This document shows, piece after piece, positions 22,590-34,830 of a stretch of 64,000 nt of DNA. Made by a program: the position numbers and the translations under genes. This DNA is from Capitulum mitella (taxonomy: Eukaryota > Arthropoda > Thecostraca > Pollicipedomorpha > Pollicipedidae): positions 17,111,307-17,175,306 of the forward strand of contig CP099849.1 of NCBI GenBank assembly GCA_030062745.1, given 5' to 3'. Position 1 is the first letter of the stretch, and each line of letters opens with the position of its first letter. The notes under the pieces are model-generated. The model saw only the letters and a list, made by a program, of their open reading frames with translations, had not been told where the DNA came from and ran no database searches.

Positions 22590-23130
22590 AATGGGAGGGG
22601 GGACTTCGGCCACCGCCGGAGATGCAGGTCTCCACTTTTGGTTCAGAACGCCGTTAACTGACCCAGCAACCAACTACACACTCTTCCGGACGGAAGCCGA
22701 GGCCCCGAGGCAGGGTAGAGGCAACGATTTGGTGACAGAATGGACCCAGGCCACCCAGGTCCATTCCATGAGGCCCCTAACAATATTAGATTCCCGGTCT
22801 CTATGCTGCTTTTGGGTGTAATGGGTATGAGGCTCTTTCACGAACGGAAGCCGGGACCCTCTAGCGGGACGGGGCTGATTCTGGTTCAGCGAAGGTCACC
22901 CGGGTTTATTCTGCGCCCCCCCCCCCTAAAAAATTAAATATCCACCAGCCTCTTGCTCATTTCTGAGTAGGATTAGCACAAGGCCCTTTTACGGCCCGGA
23001 GCTAGGACACCCTCCAAGATTCGAACTTGCGTCAGCGCAGGCAACCCAAGTCCATTTTGCGAGGTCCTCTAAAAATTGTTAGTTCCTGGTCTCTGTGCCA
23101 CTTCTTAGTATAATCGACAAGAGGCCATGG
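22590..23130 (-). repeat. ~143-bp satellite, second locus (reverse orientation)
   Basis: Reverse-complement matches to the array at 51,240-52,001. Landmarks are TCCATT..ATGAGGCCCCT near 22,762, GGAAGCCGGGACCCTCTAG near 22,844 and the related GTCCATTTTGCGAGGTCC near 23,050. The repeated landmark is spaced about 290 bases, twice the unit length. Copies are badly diverged. Confidence 0.6.
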
Positions 23131-23744
23131 GTGTGTTTTTGGAAAATGGTTGTGGGTGCCCAAAATGCATATGGGGACATCCATGCATTGCGTATCGGGG
23201 GGAGGGGGTCGTTTATGTCTAAAGTTCAGAGTGATGGATTTGAAAAGGTATTACGACAGGTAAATTACAGAACGATGTGTTACGTAAATCATGGATGACT
23301 GAATGGCGACGACATCCTTAAAAGGAATACATCTGTTTTTCCGTTACTGCCAAAACACACTCCGGGGATCTTTAAAATGGGTATGAATTATCATGTAAAT
23401 GGAAAATGCATTTCGGTCATCTTAGACCAATATTTCACGCATTTTAGTTCCTACACTTATCGACAGTGCTTTCGGTACGCGAAATACAATAGCAAAGTAC
23501 TAGAAAAAGGAACCAATCAGCGAGCAGAGAATATATGTATCGGTAAACCTTGGACGCACCCGATGCTTACCCAGCCCTCTGCCTTGAGTACCAGCCGCAG
23601 GTATAAACGGCTGCGACGATTGTTTTGAAAAACAGCACCAACGTACTTTGACATATTCTCGTCATGCATACCTGCGGGAAAATCCATGGAAATGCAGCGG
23701 TACCTACCTGAACACATGATGGCCGCCTTCATAATTTCGATGTT
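23131..23744. other. Nothing recognised
   Basis: Mixed-composition sequence with only short open frames and no domain, RNA or clear repeat that I can support. Confidence 0.4.
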
Positions 23745-24010
23745 CGTCAGCTGCTGTGATCCTCGTCATCGTCGAGGCTAACGATACGGTAATATGTTTT
23801 ATCGGTGTCTTCAATGATGACAAGGAACTGGGGTAAATAAATGAAACTTGGGCTGGCAGCCAGCGCACTTACCCCAGCAAAATATGAGCTAACGAGAGCG
23901 AGCTCGCAGGAATGAATGGTACTTACGTTTCGATTCATGACAATGTCCTCTTCAATCGCACGTGTACAGTTAAAGATCACGACTTGAGTAGATACACTCT
24001 CTTTAATGGA
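23745..24010 (-). repeat. Interspersed repeat ending in AGACACACTCCC-type motif
   Basis: Shares blocks with 26,515-26,826: TATGTT.TATCGGTG, TGTCCTCTTCAATCGCACGTGTACAG and the terminal AGATACACTCTCTTTAA. The family end also occurs at 49,630-49,645 and 61,545-61,561. It looks like a transposon-derived repeat of unknown class. Confidence 0.55.
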
Positions 24011-24204
24011 GAACCTTGCTCCATGGTCCAGCTTGACACAATTTTACAAGAAGGGTGATGGGGAAAACCAGCTGGTGGGTGACAATGGAATAAATAAGTT
24101 CCGATTATTGCTGCTAAAGCTGATTTTAGCTGGTTAGCGTCATGGGTCTGAGAATATAAATGTATTTGAATATTTAAAGATATCTATCTATATATTCGAT
24201 TCAC

Positions 24205-24975
24205 CAGGTTCAAGACGAAATACGTGACTGCCAAGTCGGCTTCAGTTTGGCAGTTCTACGCTTGGGTGAGATTGGTTATGCCTTCCTCTGAGACAATTCA
24301 TTCCTTCATTTATGAACAGATTTTTGCTTACAGCAGGCAGCAAGGTATGAATTTTTAACACCAGTCTGTATTATCAGTTAATATAATTGTTATTAGTCAT
24401 TTTCATAAAGCACATCAGAATGCAGCTCCCATACGTAATGAAACATTTGAAAATTCGATGCACCAGTGACAATGTTCATCATCCATCTCAGGGTACATGT
24501 TAAACCAGGCAATGCTAGGTGCAGCCGAGGCGAAAAAATACTAAGCAACATGCAAAAAAACAATACCCTTTTTCAGGTGGGGGTAACTCGGTCGGAGTGT
24601 TCGACGATTAGTACCAGCCTGTATTGTGTGGGCCATCCGCAGACGATCCCCAGAGCGCAATTATGCGGAGTGCAGGGGCTTCCGGAGCGTGCTCCAGGTG
24701 CTTTGAGCCACCCAGCGCCAACTGCTCGGCTCGCTGCTGTGGTACCGGCCGCTCCGGTCGCGCCGACCCCTCTGCGCGTTCCGCGGCGGCGCCGGCGACG
24801 CCGGATGCGCACTCCTCGGCTAGTACCGCGGTGACGCGGGTAGCGCCATCTGCTCGGCGCGTGGCGGCGGCGCTACCCACTCCGGATGTGCAAACTCCTC
24901 GGCGAGCTCGGCGGCGGTGCCTGTCGCACCGGATGTGCAGACTTCTCGGAGACTCGAAGGCGACGGCAGCCGCCC
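24205..24975 (+). repeat. 0.77 kb interspersed repeat with GC-rich, peptide-conserving end
   Basis: This aligns along its whole length with the minus strand of 56,540-54,575 once a 1.08 kb insertion there is removed. Shared landmarks run from GTGACTGCCAAGTCGGCTTC (near 24,223) through CATCTCAGGGTACATG to the GC-rich end. In the GC-rich part, CCGGATG(T/C)GCA followed by CTCCTCGG recurs at about 24,801, 24,885 and 24,939. One frame reads MCGPSADDPQ, ASGACSRCFEPP, then APATPDAHSS and TPDVQTPRR, and the other copy keeps close versions of these. It may derive from an exon or a transposon gene; I do not recognise it. Confidence 0.7.
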
Positions 24976-24979
24976 CAAT

Positions 24980-25223
24980 GATGCCGCCGATGGGCTTCAT
25001 GCTGCTCCCTAAACGAGCTGATGTCCTCCGCCGATGGTCGGACACCAGGGTTTACAAAGGAATGCATGCGTCGTAGGCAATCAGAGAACTTCGTACGTGG
25101 GCCAGGGATGGAAGCCTTTTTGCTGAAAGCCACCATCAGCCGGAGCATCTCTGCAACGTCCGGGTAGTCCTTTGGAGTTCGCTCTTGTCGGACGGCGACC
25201 TTTCTCTTTGCCCGGCTGTGCAC
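24980..25223 (-). CDS. Unrecognised coding-like fragment
   Basis: A minus-strand frame from an ATG at 25,223 reads about 80 residues with mixed, globular-type composition: KRKVAVRQERTPKDYPDVAE, then LRLMVAFSKKASIPGPRTKF and SDCLRRMHSFVNPG. It contrasts with the low-complexity shadow frames around it. The frame then runs into the GC-rich repeat end at 24,975, so its real 3' end is unclear. It could be a host exon or part of a transposon protein. No conserved domain is recognised. Confidence 0.35.
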
Positions 25224-26514
25224 AGAGACTAACTAACCTGTAAACAGTAATTGGTTGTAGACGGTAGATAGATTTAATCTAGACATCAGTCAATTTCTGG
25301 GACGAAAAATCAACAAGCAATTTGGCGCATGCCTTTTTGTTAGCTACTACGTGATGACTGGGAGGTTGATATGCCAAAATGGCAAATGGGCTGTTGTCAA
25401 TTTTACATTTGCCAACTAGCCGTCAACAAAATGGCAGCCACTACGCTGCATGTCAACTTTTTGTTCAGACATCCATCAGCTAGGCTTGACTGTTTGGATT
25501 GGTTTCAAAACCAGATTCAAATATTCACTATCAAAGAAAAGAACATCAGAGCTAATGCCCAGGTGACATACACAAATAAACAAGAAGGAATAGCCTCATT
25601 GTTGAGCTAGTGTGGTGCCAGAGCAGAGAACACAAACATTAACAATGCAACCATCCATATCATTCCAAACAACACTTCGAAGTAGCCAAAGTAAAAAAAC
25701 TTATAACTTATCACGGAATGCTGATGAGAATTCTCTATCCGTGCTCTCCGTAATCAAAGAAATCTTTGACGACTATTACTAAGTGAATTGCAAGCTCTTG
25801 TACTCACGAGATTTATTTTTCAACTAGGTTTCTGCTGGCATACAAAACTTTCCATCTGACTCAGTCACATCCCGAAACACAAAATCCCCTGAAGTACAAG
25901 AACACAAACAAACATCAGTTTTTAAGACCCTGCATGTGAGTATCCACAACTACCCAAGATCCAAGTCTGAGGAAATTCCAACATATTTCTCAATCTGGGG
26001 TGGGTTAAGCTCAGCCAGCCATGGTACTAAATAACGGTATGAAAATGTCACTTGTGTATGGTGCATAGAGCCAAGTCTATATTTAGCATATTAGAAAACA
26101 TTCAATATCACATTTTTGGCAATTATGCAATTGGACGTCCAATAAGCTGTCCTACTTTTACAGAAAAAAATGCATGCTTTATCCAACCAATCTGGAACTT
26201 CGAAAATTTTGAAAACCCAAATCTGGATTCCGATAACACCATGACCGCCCTCAGCTATCTGAAGTTCCTGGATATCTATCATGTAGCAAAATGCTTACGA
26301 GGTTAGATAAACAATTAGATAATTTCACTTGGGACATAAACACAGGGATGGAGAATGTCGGCAAAAAGATCATTCAACAAAACCTTCGCAGTCAAACAAT
26401 CAAAATCCGTTCAGTGTATAAGTTTTTACCAATATACCTCTATAAGGCTTCGGCCGCCAGACTACTAGCTTGACGTGTTCACAGTCTGCTGTCGTCGCCG
26501 ATCAGCTCGCACCT
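25224..26514. other. Nothing recognised
   Basis: AT-balanced sequence with short frames in all directions. I see no gene, RNA or repeat that I can support. Confidence 0.4.
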
Positions 26515-26826
26515 CGAAAGATGATTCGCTGGGCACAGTTTGCTGTCATTGCTGACGAGCTCGCGACTCAACACATGATTGACTGGGATTAACGATATGT
26601 TATCGGTGCCATCGGTCCAACTTAATAGCGAAAAGGAGCTGGAGTAAAACCGACAAATCTGTGCTGGCAGCACGGTGCTGGAGCAATGGGAAATATCGGT
26701 AAATATCTGGCCGGCGTAGGTCAACGAAGGCGTTTGGGAAAAACGAATGATACGTGACGATTCAGGCCAGTGTCCTCTTTGATCGCACGTATACAGCTAA
26801 AATTCAGTACTTGACTAGACACACTC
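26515..26826 (-). repeat. Interspersed repeat, relative of 23,745-24,010
   Basis: Shared blocks include the TGTTATCGGTGCCATC region, CAGTGTCCTCTTTGATCGCACGTATACAG and the end ACTAGACACACTCCC. Confidence 0.5.
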
Positions 26827-27064
26827 CCTGTAAGGGTGATGGCATCCGCGACGATGGCTGTAACGACATTGGATATGTTGACTGCGGCGGCGGTTGAGTC
26901 AACGGCGTTGCGTGTGACAGCGACCGCGTTGGTTTGGAGCCACGGCAGTGATGCTGCGAGGTCGCCAGTGGCCGCAGAGACTCTCGGTCAACTGGTCCGA
27001 ACCAGTGTATCGTTACGTGTAAAAGGCGCGGCAGCAGAGTAGTAGCCAAGCTGAGCAGTGATCA

Positions 27065-27249
27065 CAGGCGCAGCCAAGATTTTCGTAACGGGGAGGGGGC
27101 CGGAGCTCGGTGTGATCATACGACCATACGAATCATACAAATCATACGAAAAACTCCTGCCGGGAAGACGGTGTGCAATGGTTTTCACAAAAAAAATGCT
27201 GGCCTAAGGGGGGCCGGGAACCCGGCGCCCTCCCCCTTGGCTGCATCTG
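27065..27249. mobile_element. Miniature element related to the 60-bp GC palindrome
   Basis: It starts CAGGCGCAGCCAAGATTTTCG and ends CCCTTGGCTGCATCTG, giving inverted CAGCCAAG ends around a G-rich and C-rich interior. No reliable target duplication was found. Confidence 0.5.
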
Positions 27250-29605
27250 TGGCACTGGTGATCGGTTCTGTGGGGGTGGCAGCATTGCTATTGGCTGTTG
27301 CTTTGTTCTGTTTGCGGTGGTTTGTGTGTTCAGACGTGTGGGTTGGTCTCCTGCACGTCTCAGAGGAGGTGATGTGAAGCCATGCTGTGTTGCGTTGTTG
27401 AGTGATTGAGTGAGGCGTTGCGCTGGTCTCCGACGCCGGCGGGCCTTGACCGCCAACCGGTTGGCCGTATGTGGAAGGAACCGAATACAGCCGCGAGAGA
27501 GAGCTCAGCTTCGAGGTGTCCCGGTGTGCCGCGGTGCTCGGAGAAGTGTCCCGGCCTGCCGCCACTCGGAGAGACGTCGTGGCCATATTTAGAAGTGTTG
27601 GAATAAATCGCTGTGCTTCCTGTCTATGACCCCGATTTATTATCGTTATTGAAAAAATGATCCGATTGGTTCGCTGGGTGCTTTGAAACCAGAGCTCGTG
27701 CTGAGCAGTGCTTGTACAGACCGCTATGCACCGGATAGCGCAACTGCAGCCTGACTGCGTAATTCGGAGGCGAAAGTTTAAACGGGCGGACACGACCCAC
27801 ACGACCCGCGCGGTAGCCATTGTCTTCTTCTATGGGTCGCTTGGAGTGCCAAGTGACTCCGGAGCATTAGTGAGAACCGAGGCGACCCGAACCCACCTAG
27901 CCAGGGTGGGCAGCGGCAACAGACACACACAGCTGAGCCCCTGACACGTCATTCACATAACACATGCGCATTTCCTATGAATTATTACTTTGCTTTCATG
28001 AAAATAAGGCACACCGCATGATACTGCGTCCGTTAAAATGGCGGTGAAGGTGAAACACAAGCGTGTGGACGACCGAGATCTGGGCCCCTTATTACATGCC
28101 GATGGCGGGCGCCGACAGGGTCATTCCCATTGACGTCACACAGCGGTTTGCGCCGTGTGAACAAATCGCTTGGTGACCATACCTCCTATAGATGGCCTTG
28201 CATGGTGCGAAGCGTCGCAAACTACCAATCCGATGCAGATGGCTGAGGTCTCAAACTGATGCATGTTGTTTCCTCTATACATCAGACCAATAACAACGTA
28301 ACTGCATAGCTGATCGCCAATACAAGGCGTGTAGCGGTGGCTGCCTGTCGACTGGTCGGCGGCCGTACAACTCATCTTGAAGTGCCGTAATACTGCAGCC
28401 TATGAGACCAGTGCAGACAGGTGCGGTTTCAGATTGTGTTGTGATGTATTCTTCGCTTATCAAAACCATTAATCGAGTAGTTAACACCCAATCATCATCG
28501 CATGAGCAGGTAGCGGGGAGCCGACTGCCGAGTCAGCAAGCGTGGTCGTCCTCGGCGCCCCAGTTAGTAATCACTAACGTTATTTTCAGCCCTTCCGACC
28601 GCTTTTTAAAAATTTTGATGAGGCCATTCTGCTCATTTTTGCATTTCCTCGACATAAACAATTCAGTACTTCTGTAAGCAGTTCTTTTTCGCAAACGATA
28701 AAGCAGACCCCAGCACGCCAGACACCATTTCGCCATTGCCAATATAGAACGTTGCGTGAACAGCTGATTGGCTTGATCCTCAACGCGTCATCACGATGAT
28801 TCTTCTTTTAAGGAAGACCCTCGATTTGTCAGAGGTATCGCCCATACGATATAGAAGGGGAGATCGGTTGCTGCCGTTAACTGGTTTTGCGCAACGCAGT
28901 ATGAGCGGAGCCATCTTTGTGGTTGGCATGTGGGTTTGTTTATCATTACGGCCTACGGGAAAAATTCGTTTTTTGCGGGGTGATAATTCAGTGGCTGTTG
29001 GAAGGAGAATGCGCAGGTGTGTGTTACCGCGTTCATTCAACATTTTTCTGCAAGGAATCCGCTTGGCTCATAGGGGTCCAACCCGGTTGGGAAATACAAC
29101 CTGGTGGCAAGTGAGCAAGTACGAACATTACCGGCACTGGCTCCTTGAACTACTGACACGATTGGTAACATAACATGGCGAAAAAATGGTGCTGTGGAGG
29201 CAGGCCTGTGTTTTTGATGTTCATTTAGCTTATGTGGTATGTGTTTCGCTGAAATACAAAAAAATAAATTTGAAAAAGGCATGTGTTTTGATCTGCCAAA
29301 CTGATTGGTATAACATGGCAGCTGATTCTCTTGAATGAATGTAAAGAATTTGTCATTCTTAAGCACAAAGTACGAGAAACATTGCATCACGCGATTTGTC
29401 TGTCTCATGCGAGGAACTGAATTTCCCATGCCTAACGAGGTGCATTTTGTACGGTGATCTGCTTATGGGTAGGTCCAGACCAAGTGCTAAGGAAGCTTTA
29501 AATCTATCCATGTAGCATAACGTACCCGCCCATGCTGATTTCTCTTCAGATTTTGGCCGCTTTGTTTTGCCATTTTCAAAAATCTAAACGTATGGGCAAA
29601 GGTTT
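27250..29605. other. Nothing recognised
   Basis: Several short frames occur on both strands, none with a recognisable domain or consistent coding bias. A family of decayed repeats is possible but cannot be shown from this window. Confidence 0.35.
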
Positions 29606-30520
29606 GCTTCAAAAATACATGCATGCAATTTTTATCCGTACAGCGACACAGTTAAATTGGCTGTTTACGTTTATTCTGCTGTGGGGGATGCTGTTGGCAA
29701 TGGGAATGACAGCACCCCGTCTTCTGACTGGCTCGCTGGTGTTTCCAACGTGCCATGTAAAACCTGGAATGCGGGTGCAGTAGGAGTCTGAGACCCGCAG
29801 GTGGGTTTCCTGAAGGGCGGCCGGGACGAAATTTTTGCGTTGTGTTAATTCTGTTTTGGATTCATTGAAACGCGGTGGAATGCCGCCCACATTCCATTGT
29901 CGGAACTGATTCATGCTTTTAAGACCCGGTGACTGGGGTGGGACGGATACGGCACGTGACTGGTGTGTCTGACACCGAATCCGCAAGGGTAAGGGGTCTG
30001 CGGACTCGGCGTCGGGTCGTGACGGGGTCACGCACAGGTTCAGGAAGAACGTGCTGGCCCTGGAGCGGGTCAGTGGTCCGCCTGGGGATTCAATCTGGCA
30101 GGCCACACTGAGTGTAGGTGGTCTCTTAGTCTGAGTCCCGGTGGTTGCCGCGGATCTTGTGGGTGTGGAGGTCTGAGTAGACTTCGGGGGTTTAGGCTTG
30201 TGTGGGACTCGGAGGGAGAGGGGTTTGGGCCCGGGGGCGGGAGGAGACGGAACTGAGCAGGAGAGAGGAGTCGGAGACAGGAATCAGGCGGACTGGACGG
30301 AGGAACGTGGTCGCCGGGAAGGGGTCTGGCCACGCGAATCGGCCGGCGGGGGACTGGAGCGACCCTGGCTGGGGGGATGGGGGCAGGCCTGGCTTTGCGG
30401 CGGAGGCGCATGTCCAGGCCTGGCGGAGGCCAGGAAGGGAGCTGGGGAGAGGGCGTCGTTGGAGGGGTTGGGGATGGGGAGGGTGAGGGGAGGCCTGGGG
30501 CCTGTTTCATCATAGGGATA
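29606..30520 (-). pseudogene. LINE fragment: proline-rich ORF and APE-type endonuclease start
   Basis: On the minus strand a proline-rich frame (30,570-30,070, with HSVWPARLNPQ near its end) overlaps a second frame (30,106-29,609). The second frame contains QWNVGGIPPRFNES, then FVPAALQETHLR, RIPGFTWHV and VAVRIKIACMYF. The QWN, QET-L and VA-RI...YF order is that of the N-terminal half of an AP-endonuclease domain of Jockey/I-type LINEs, which nicks target DNA for target-primed reverse transcription. It stops before the later catalytic motifs and no reverse transcriptase follows, so the fragment is dead and truncated at its 3' side. The upstream part matches 21,505-21,960. Confidence 0.75.
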
Positions 30521-30929
30521 TGTTCTCTGAACGTGGCATATTTAGTCATTTCTGTGACAAAATATGCCATAATAATGCTTATTACACAATAATACTTATT
30601 ACATGTTCTGTTTCACCAACCATCGCAGATGAATATTTATTCCGTTCAAAGTATGACAATGTGAAGCGGCATAGTATCCCGCTTTGGGAATACTATGACG
30701 TCAAGCCTGTCCAAATCATTCCATTTAGTCAGCAGACTGAAGAGTTTGCGGTCGTGCAGAGTACGCCACTTTTGCTGGCATATCGCGCGATTCTTGTTGG
30801 TGTTCCAGCGGTTATATCGGTGTTGCGATCTCTTCTTTTACGAAAATGGCAAGTTCATTTGAAGCATTTGGGCTCTGGAAGATGATGATGCAGGTATTGC
30901 GAAAGCTGCTGGAGCTGAAGCAGGTTATT
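30521..30929. other. Unassigned; short inverted repeat
   Basis: A CATAGTATCCC / GGGAATACTATG inverted pair lies at about 30,670-30,699. Nothing else is recognised. Confidence 0.4.
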
Positions 30930-32154
30930 TCAACCTGTCCCCGACTGGGGGGGCAGTTGACTGGCCCCCCTGGGGTTTTTCTGGGATTGCAAGAGAACAA
31001 ACAAACACAAAGTCACGAAACTTCGTGTACCTTTTGCTTCATCAATTTTACATCTCGTGTCAAAATTTTGACTTCAGGGCAGGTCAAGTGCCTGACCTAG
31101 GTCAGGTCAAATAGACCTATGTCCAAAAACGTTTAGCGCCCTCTAACTTTTTCGCAAAACAAGATATCTCAACAATAGTTTCAAGAATTAGTGATCGTCA
31201 TAGATGCAACAAATCTGTTATCTCAGATTTTTCGGAATTTTCCGGGTCATTAACCTAAGGTCAAGCCCATTTTTAAGGCATGTCGTCGTTTTTTTCGGAA
31301 ATTGACGGAATATTTCATAACATTTTTAGTGTGGAGTCAAGCAGACATCTAGTTACCGTCATTGGGCAAAGTATCAATGGCTTCCAGCCATTGACCTGAG
31401 GTCAGGTTCACGAATAACTGTAGTGGGCCAAAATGTACCACCGTCAAAATCGGCGATGAATTTCTCAGAATGGGTAGAAAATGGCAGAAATAGCTTGCAC
31501 AGACGTAAGTAATACCAGGAACCTGAAAAAGTTTGAAAAGATAGTATATTTTGGAAATAAACAGGCTCTCGCGAATAAAGCTCCGCCAGTTGTGTAGATT
31601 GGTAACTAACGAATTTTCCCAAAATTTGAGCATGAAAAACCATCACAGAAAAACCAGGAAGATCAATAAAATTGACATAGATCGTCTTTTTCGCAAAAAT
31701 GAAAGAACGCCCAAATTAGTTCCTGTCAATTTGGTACAGCATACGGCAGCGGCGCACACTGACAGCTGGCGGGAGAATTACGGTGTCTTCAGCTCAACGT
31801 TTCGGCGTATATATTGAACAAATCTGGGAAATTAGACGTGTATCGGCATCCGCGGACCTTTACTTGTGCGCTGGTGCCTTTACCTATGCGTTATTAGTCA
31901 CAGCCCTTAAGATTCAGGCCGTTTCTCGGTCTCATGCAGACGGCTATGAGAAAACATATATAGGGCGTAAATTGCTTACATATTATCTAAAACTGAAAAT
32001 GAGACCAGTTTCGAGCTCTGCTCGTCACAGGCTTTCCAACGGTGTGCTTATTTTTATCGTGCGACCAACCGTTCGTGAGTTAGGGGGGCAGTCAACTGCC
32101 CCCCCCCCCTAGTCGCCCATGTTCGAGGCGGACCGACGGCCGTGCGCGGGTTAA
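30930..32154 (-). mobile_element. Full-length TTAA element, second copy
   Basis: Body 30,934-32,150 (1,217 bp), inverted relative to the unit A copy and of nearly equal length. The left flank is TCAA (30,930-30,933, probably a mutated TTAA) and the right flank is TTAA (32,151-32,154). Landmarks include the CGACTGGGGGGGCAGTTGAC end and the AGGTCA-rich interior. No transposase is present. Confidence 0.85.
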
Positions 32155-32570
32155 GATTCAATCGAATATCGCCGACATCTAGTAACTTACCGTTCGTCTG
32201 GTGATCAGGAACCCAATTTCTTTTCCCCTCTTCTCGTTGTGGAAGACGCCCATTTCCACAGTCGTGAACAGAACTGTTTGTTTGTTTCCTGGCTTCTTTT
32301 TCGACGCATAAGTCAAGCTTGACCATTAGCGATGTAGTCGGAAGCCGACCAGTCTTGCGTTTAGTCGTGGGTGTCGTCAGCCATCAGTCGGTTGTCCGTT
32401 AACAAAATTGACCTTGGCAATGATTTGAACGGGCCGCCGAATAAAAATAGTGCAGCACCGGCCAATCAGTGACTGCGCGTGGAGTGCATGCGCAAACTGC
32501 TTTCTTGAAATTATTCCCAGCGCGAAGGCATACTTTCATAACTTGAGTGGAATGATATACCACACGCTGA
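32155..32570. other. Unassigned sequence
   Basis: No supported feature. Confidence 0.4.
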
Positions 32571-33250
32571 TTGGATACTATTTACGTGGTGCAACGGGGC
32601 CTTGGACGTGCTCTCGCGGAGCCGGATCCGGGAGGGGGAGGGCTGGGCAGGGGGATGGAGCGGGAAATACCAGGCGTCTGTCGCCCGGGGCGGGTGCAGA
32701 CGGCGGCTGCTCGCCCGCGCGACGGGGGCTGCCGGGGAGGGGCAGGGCGGTTCAAGGACGAGCGGGTCTCGGCAGCGCAGGAGCGGCCGGGAAGGTGAAC
32801 CTGCCGCGCGGAGGTATAGGATGTCTCGTACGGTCGCGAGCTCGCGAATCTCGCTCTCCCGCACTCACACGGGACATCGCGAACCAGTGGAAGGATGTAC
32901 ACGACCGCGGGCCGCACACTTGACGACTGTGGAGGTGCAAGCGGATGTGAGATGGTGGTCTGCGCACCGCGCACAGCGCGCGCTGGACGCAGCGCAGGCC
33001 TGGTCATTGTGACCGTAGCGCTGGCGGCGGTGCGTCGGTTCTTACCACCAGCGGACCGAAGCCATCACCAGCACCATCAGGCTTTACCCAGTCGCCGGCG
33101 TTGTCAGACGATCACTGGTCTTCAGCACCAGCACCAGCACCAGCGCCGTCGGGTCATGTCCAGCCACTGGCACCGCCGCGTAATCATCAGGCTGTGCCCG
33201 ATGTGCGCACTGTTACGCCCCAGTCCTAGGTCACCTTACTAGGTTAGAGA
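32571..33250. other. CpG-rich region
   Basis: A GC- and CpG-rich stretch with overlapping open frames on both strands, as expected from base composition alone. A CAGCAC tract lies at about 33,123-33,150. It could be a promoter CpG island or a first exon. No frame is convincing. Confidence 0.35.
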
Positions 33251-34379
33251 TGTCCCAGAAAACACCAGCAAATGGAGAAGCAAGAGGTTTCAGTAGCGGC
33301 GCTTTGGAAGATCAGTAAATGATGCCAACGAAATGTCTCCGCCGTGGCCTGATGGATGAGGAGCCGGACAACGGCTCGGTGCGTGGTAGGCACTGTGTTC
33401 GAGTACCAGGACAGGCAGCCGTGTTTTGGCCGAGACCGGAAGGGTCAGGCGACGGGGACGGGGCGGCTGTGTCTTGGAGTTGCCTAGCACGATGAAGATC
33501 CCCCAGCGCTATCTGGTTGGGCGCCTGGGCAAAATTGCTCCATCTTTGGGATAGAGCCCTTGGATGGTGGGATCAGGGTCCAACAACAAGCTCGACGTGG
33601 CTCGGACTCTGGTCCCAGCTCCGCCCACTTCAGCATGTTAGGTGAAATCGATAAAAAAAACGGCTTCTGTATGGTCCGCATTGACCACTGCTACTGTTGG
33701 AAGCCTATGGCTGCAGCCAGCTGTGCAGCCGAGTTCCCTTTTCGAGGAATGCGGGTCGTGTGAAGGAAATCCATCTCAGCCGGTTGCTTCTGGACCAGCT
33801 GAGATACTTATATGAAACCTCTGCAGTAGAACAGTCAGTTTTTATCTTAAGAGGACCATGCGGGACGCACTGCACGGGTTCCGGTATGGGAGCTGAACCT
33901 CATAGCGAATAGTAGAGGATGGGCCTGGCCAAGTAGGCTTATCCCTAAGCCAGTGAAGTTTTGTTCTACTTATGCTTAGTAAACCAACGTTTTTTACACA
34001 ACATGCAATTCGGTTCCAGCCGGCACCGAATGTTCAGGGAAGCAATATCTGATACTGGGTCAAAGACGTTTAAATCTACCATATCCTTGGCGTCCGATGA
34101 AACATCGATCTTCCACGAACCTTAATGTGCAGAAGTTAGAGACCTGGAAAAAATAGATCGCTGAAGTATCTGTAATTCATCCGATCACCTAAAGGTCTCG
34201 CCAAGCTGCCCTGGAAGCAAGGAGCTCCCAAAATTACAACTGGGATCAATCTCAGCGACGGTTCCCACGACGACGGCTACGCCCAGCCATTTATTCCAAA
34301 CGAACCGTGAACCACCGCCGCCCTGCTCCTGTCACTTATCACCACGCCTCACCCCTGTAATCCATTAATCTCTCTTCCG
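33251..34379. other. Nothing recognised
   Basis: No domain, RNA or repeat can be supported. Confidence 0.35.
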
Positions 34380-34830
34380 ACATGGTTTGCTCTGGCCGCA
34401 TATTTCCGTGTTTTCGCGGGATCGCGTTGCCCGTCTTTCGGCGACAGGCGCTGGCCTCGGGCGACGCCGCCGGTTCCCCCGCGGCGCCGGTGACCTCTGA
34501 CCCCGGCTCTCCGCCAGCCGCATGTCAGCGCAGAGGTCAATAGGGATCAAAACCCTGTCAGCCGGCAGGCGGCCGCCGCTCCTCCCGCCGGGGTGTCACA
34601 ATCGGCGACAAAAAGCGGCGGCGGTCGTCGCTGCAGGCTGCCCCTCCCCCGGCGGCGGTCCGCCGGCGGTGCGCCTTTGTCCGGCCCAGTCTCGGGAGCT
34701 GCAGAGGAGGTTGGCGGCGCATGGCTTTTGCTGTGATCGGCCAGGGATCCAAATATGGTGCCAGGTGCCATATGTGGACGTGGATCGAAACCTGCTACCG
34801 CGGCAAAGCGAAACACAAGCGATTTCTTGT
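34380..34830. other. GC-rich region
   Basis: Frames exist on both strands without protein-like signals. No gene is supported. Confidence 0.35.
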
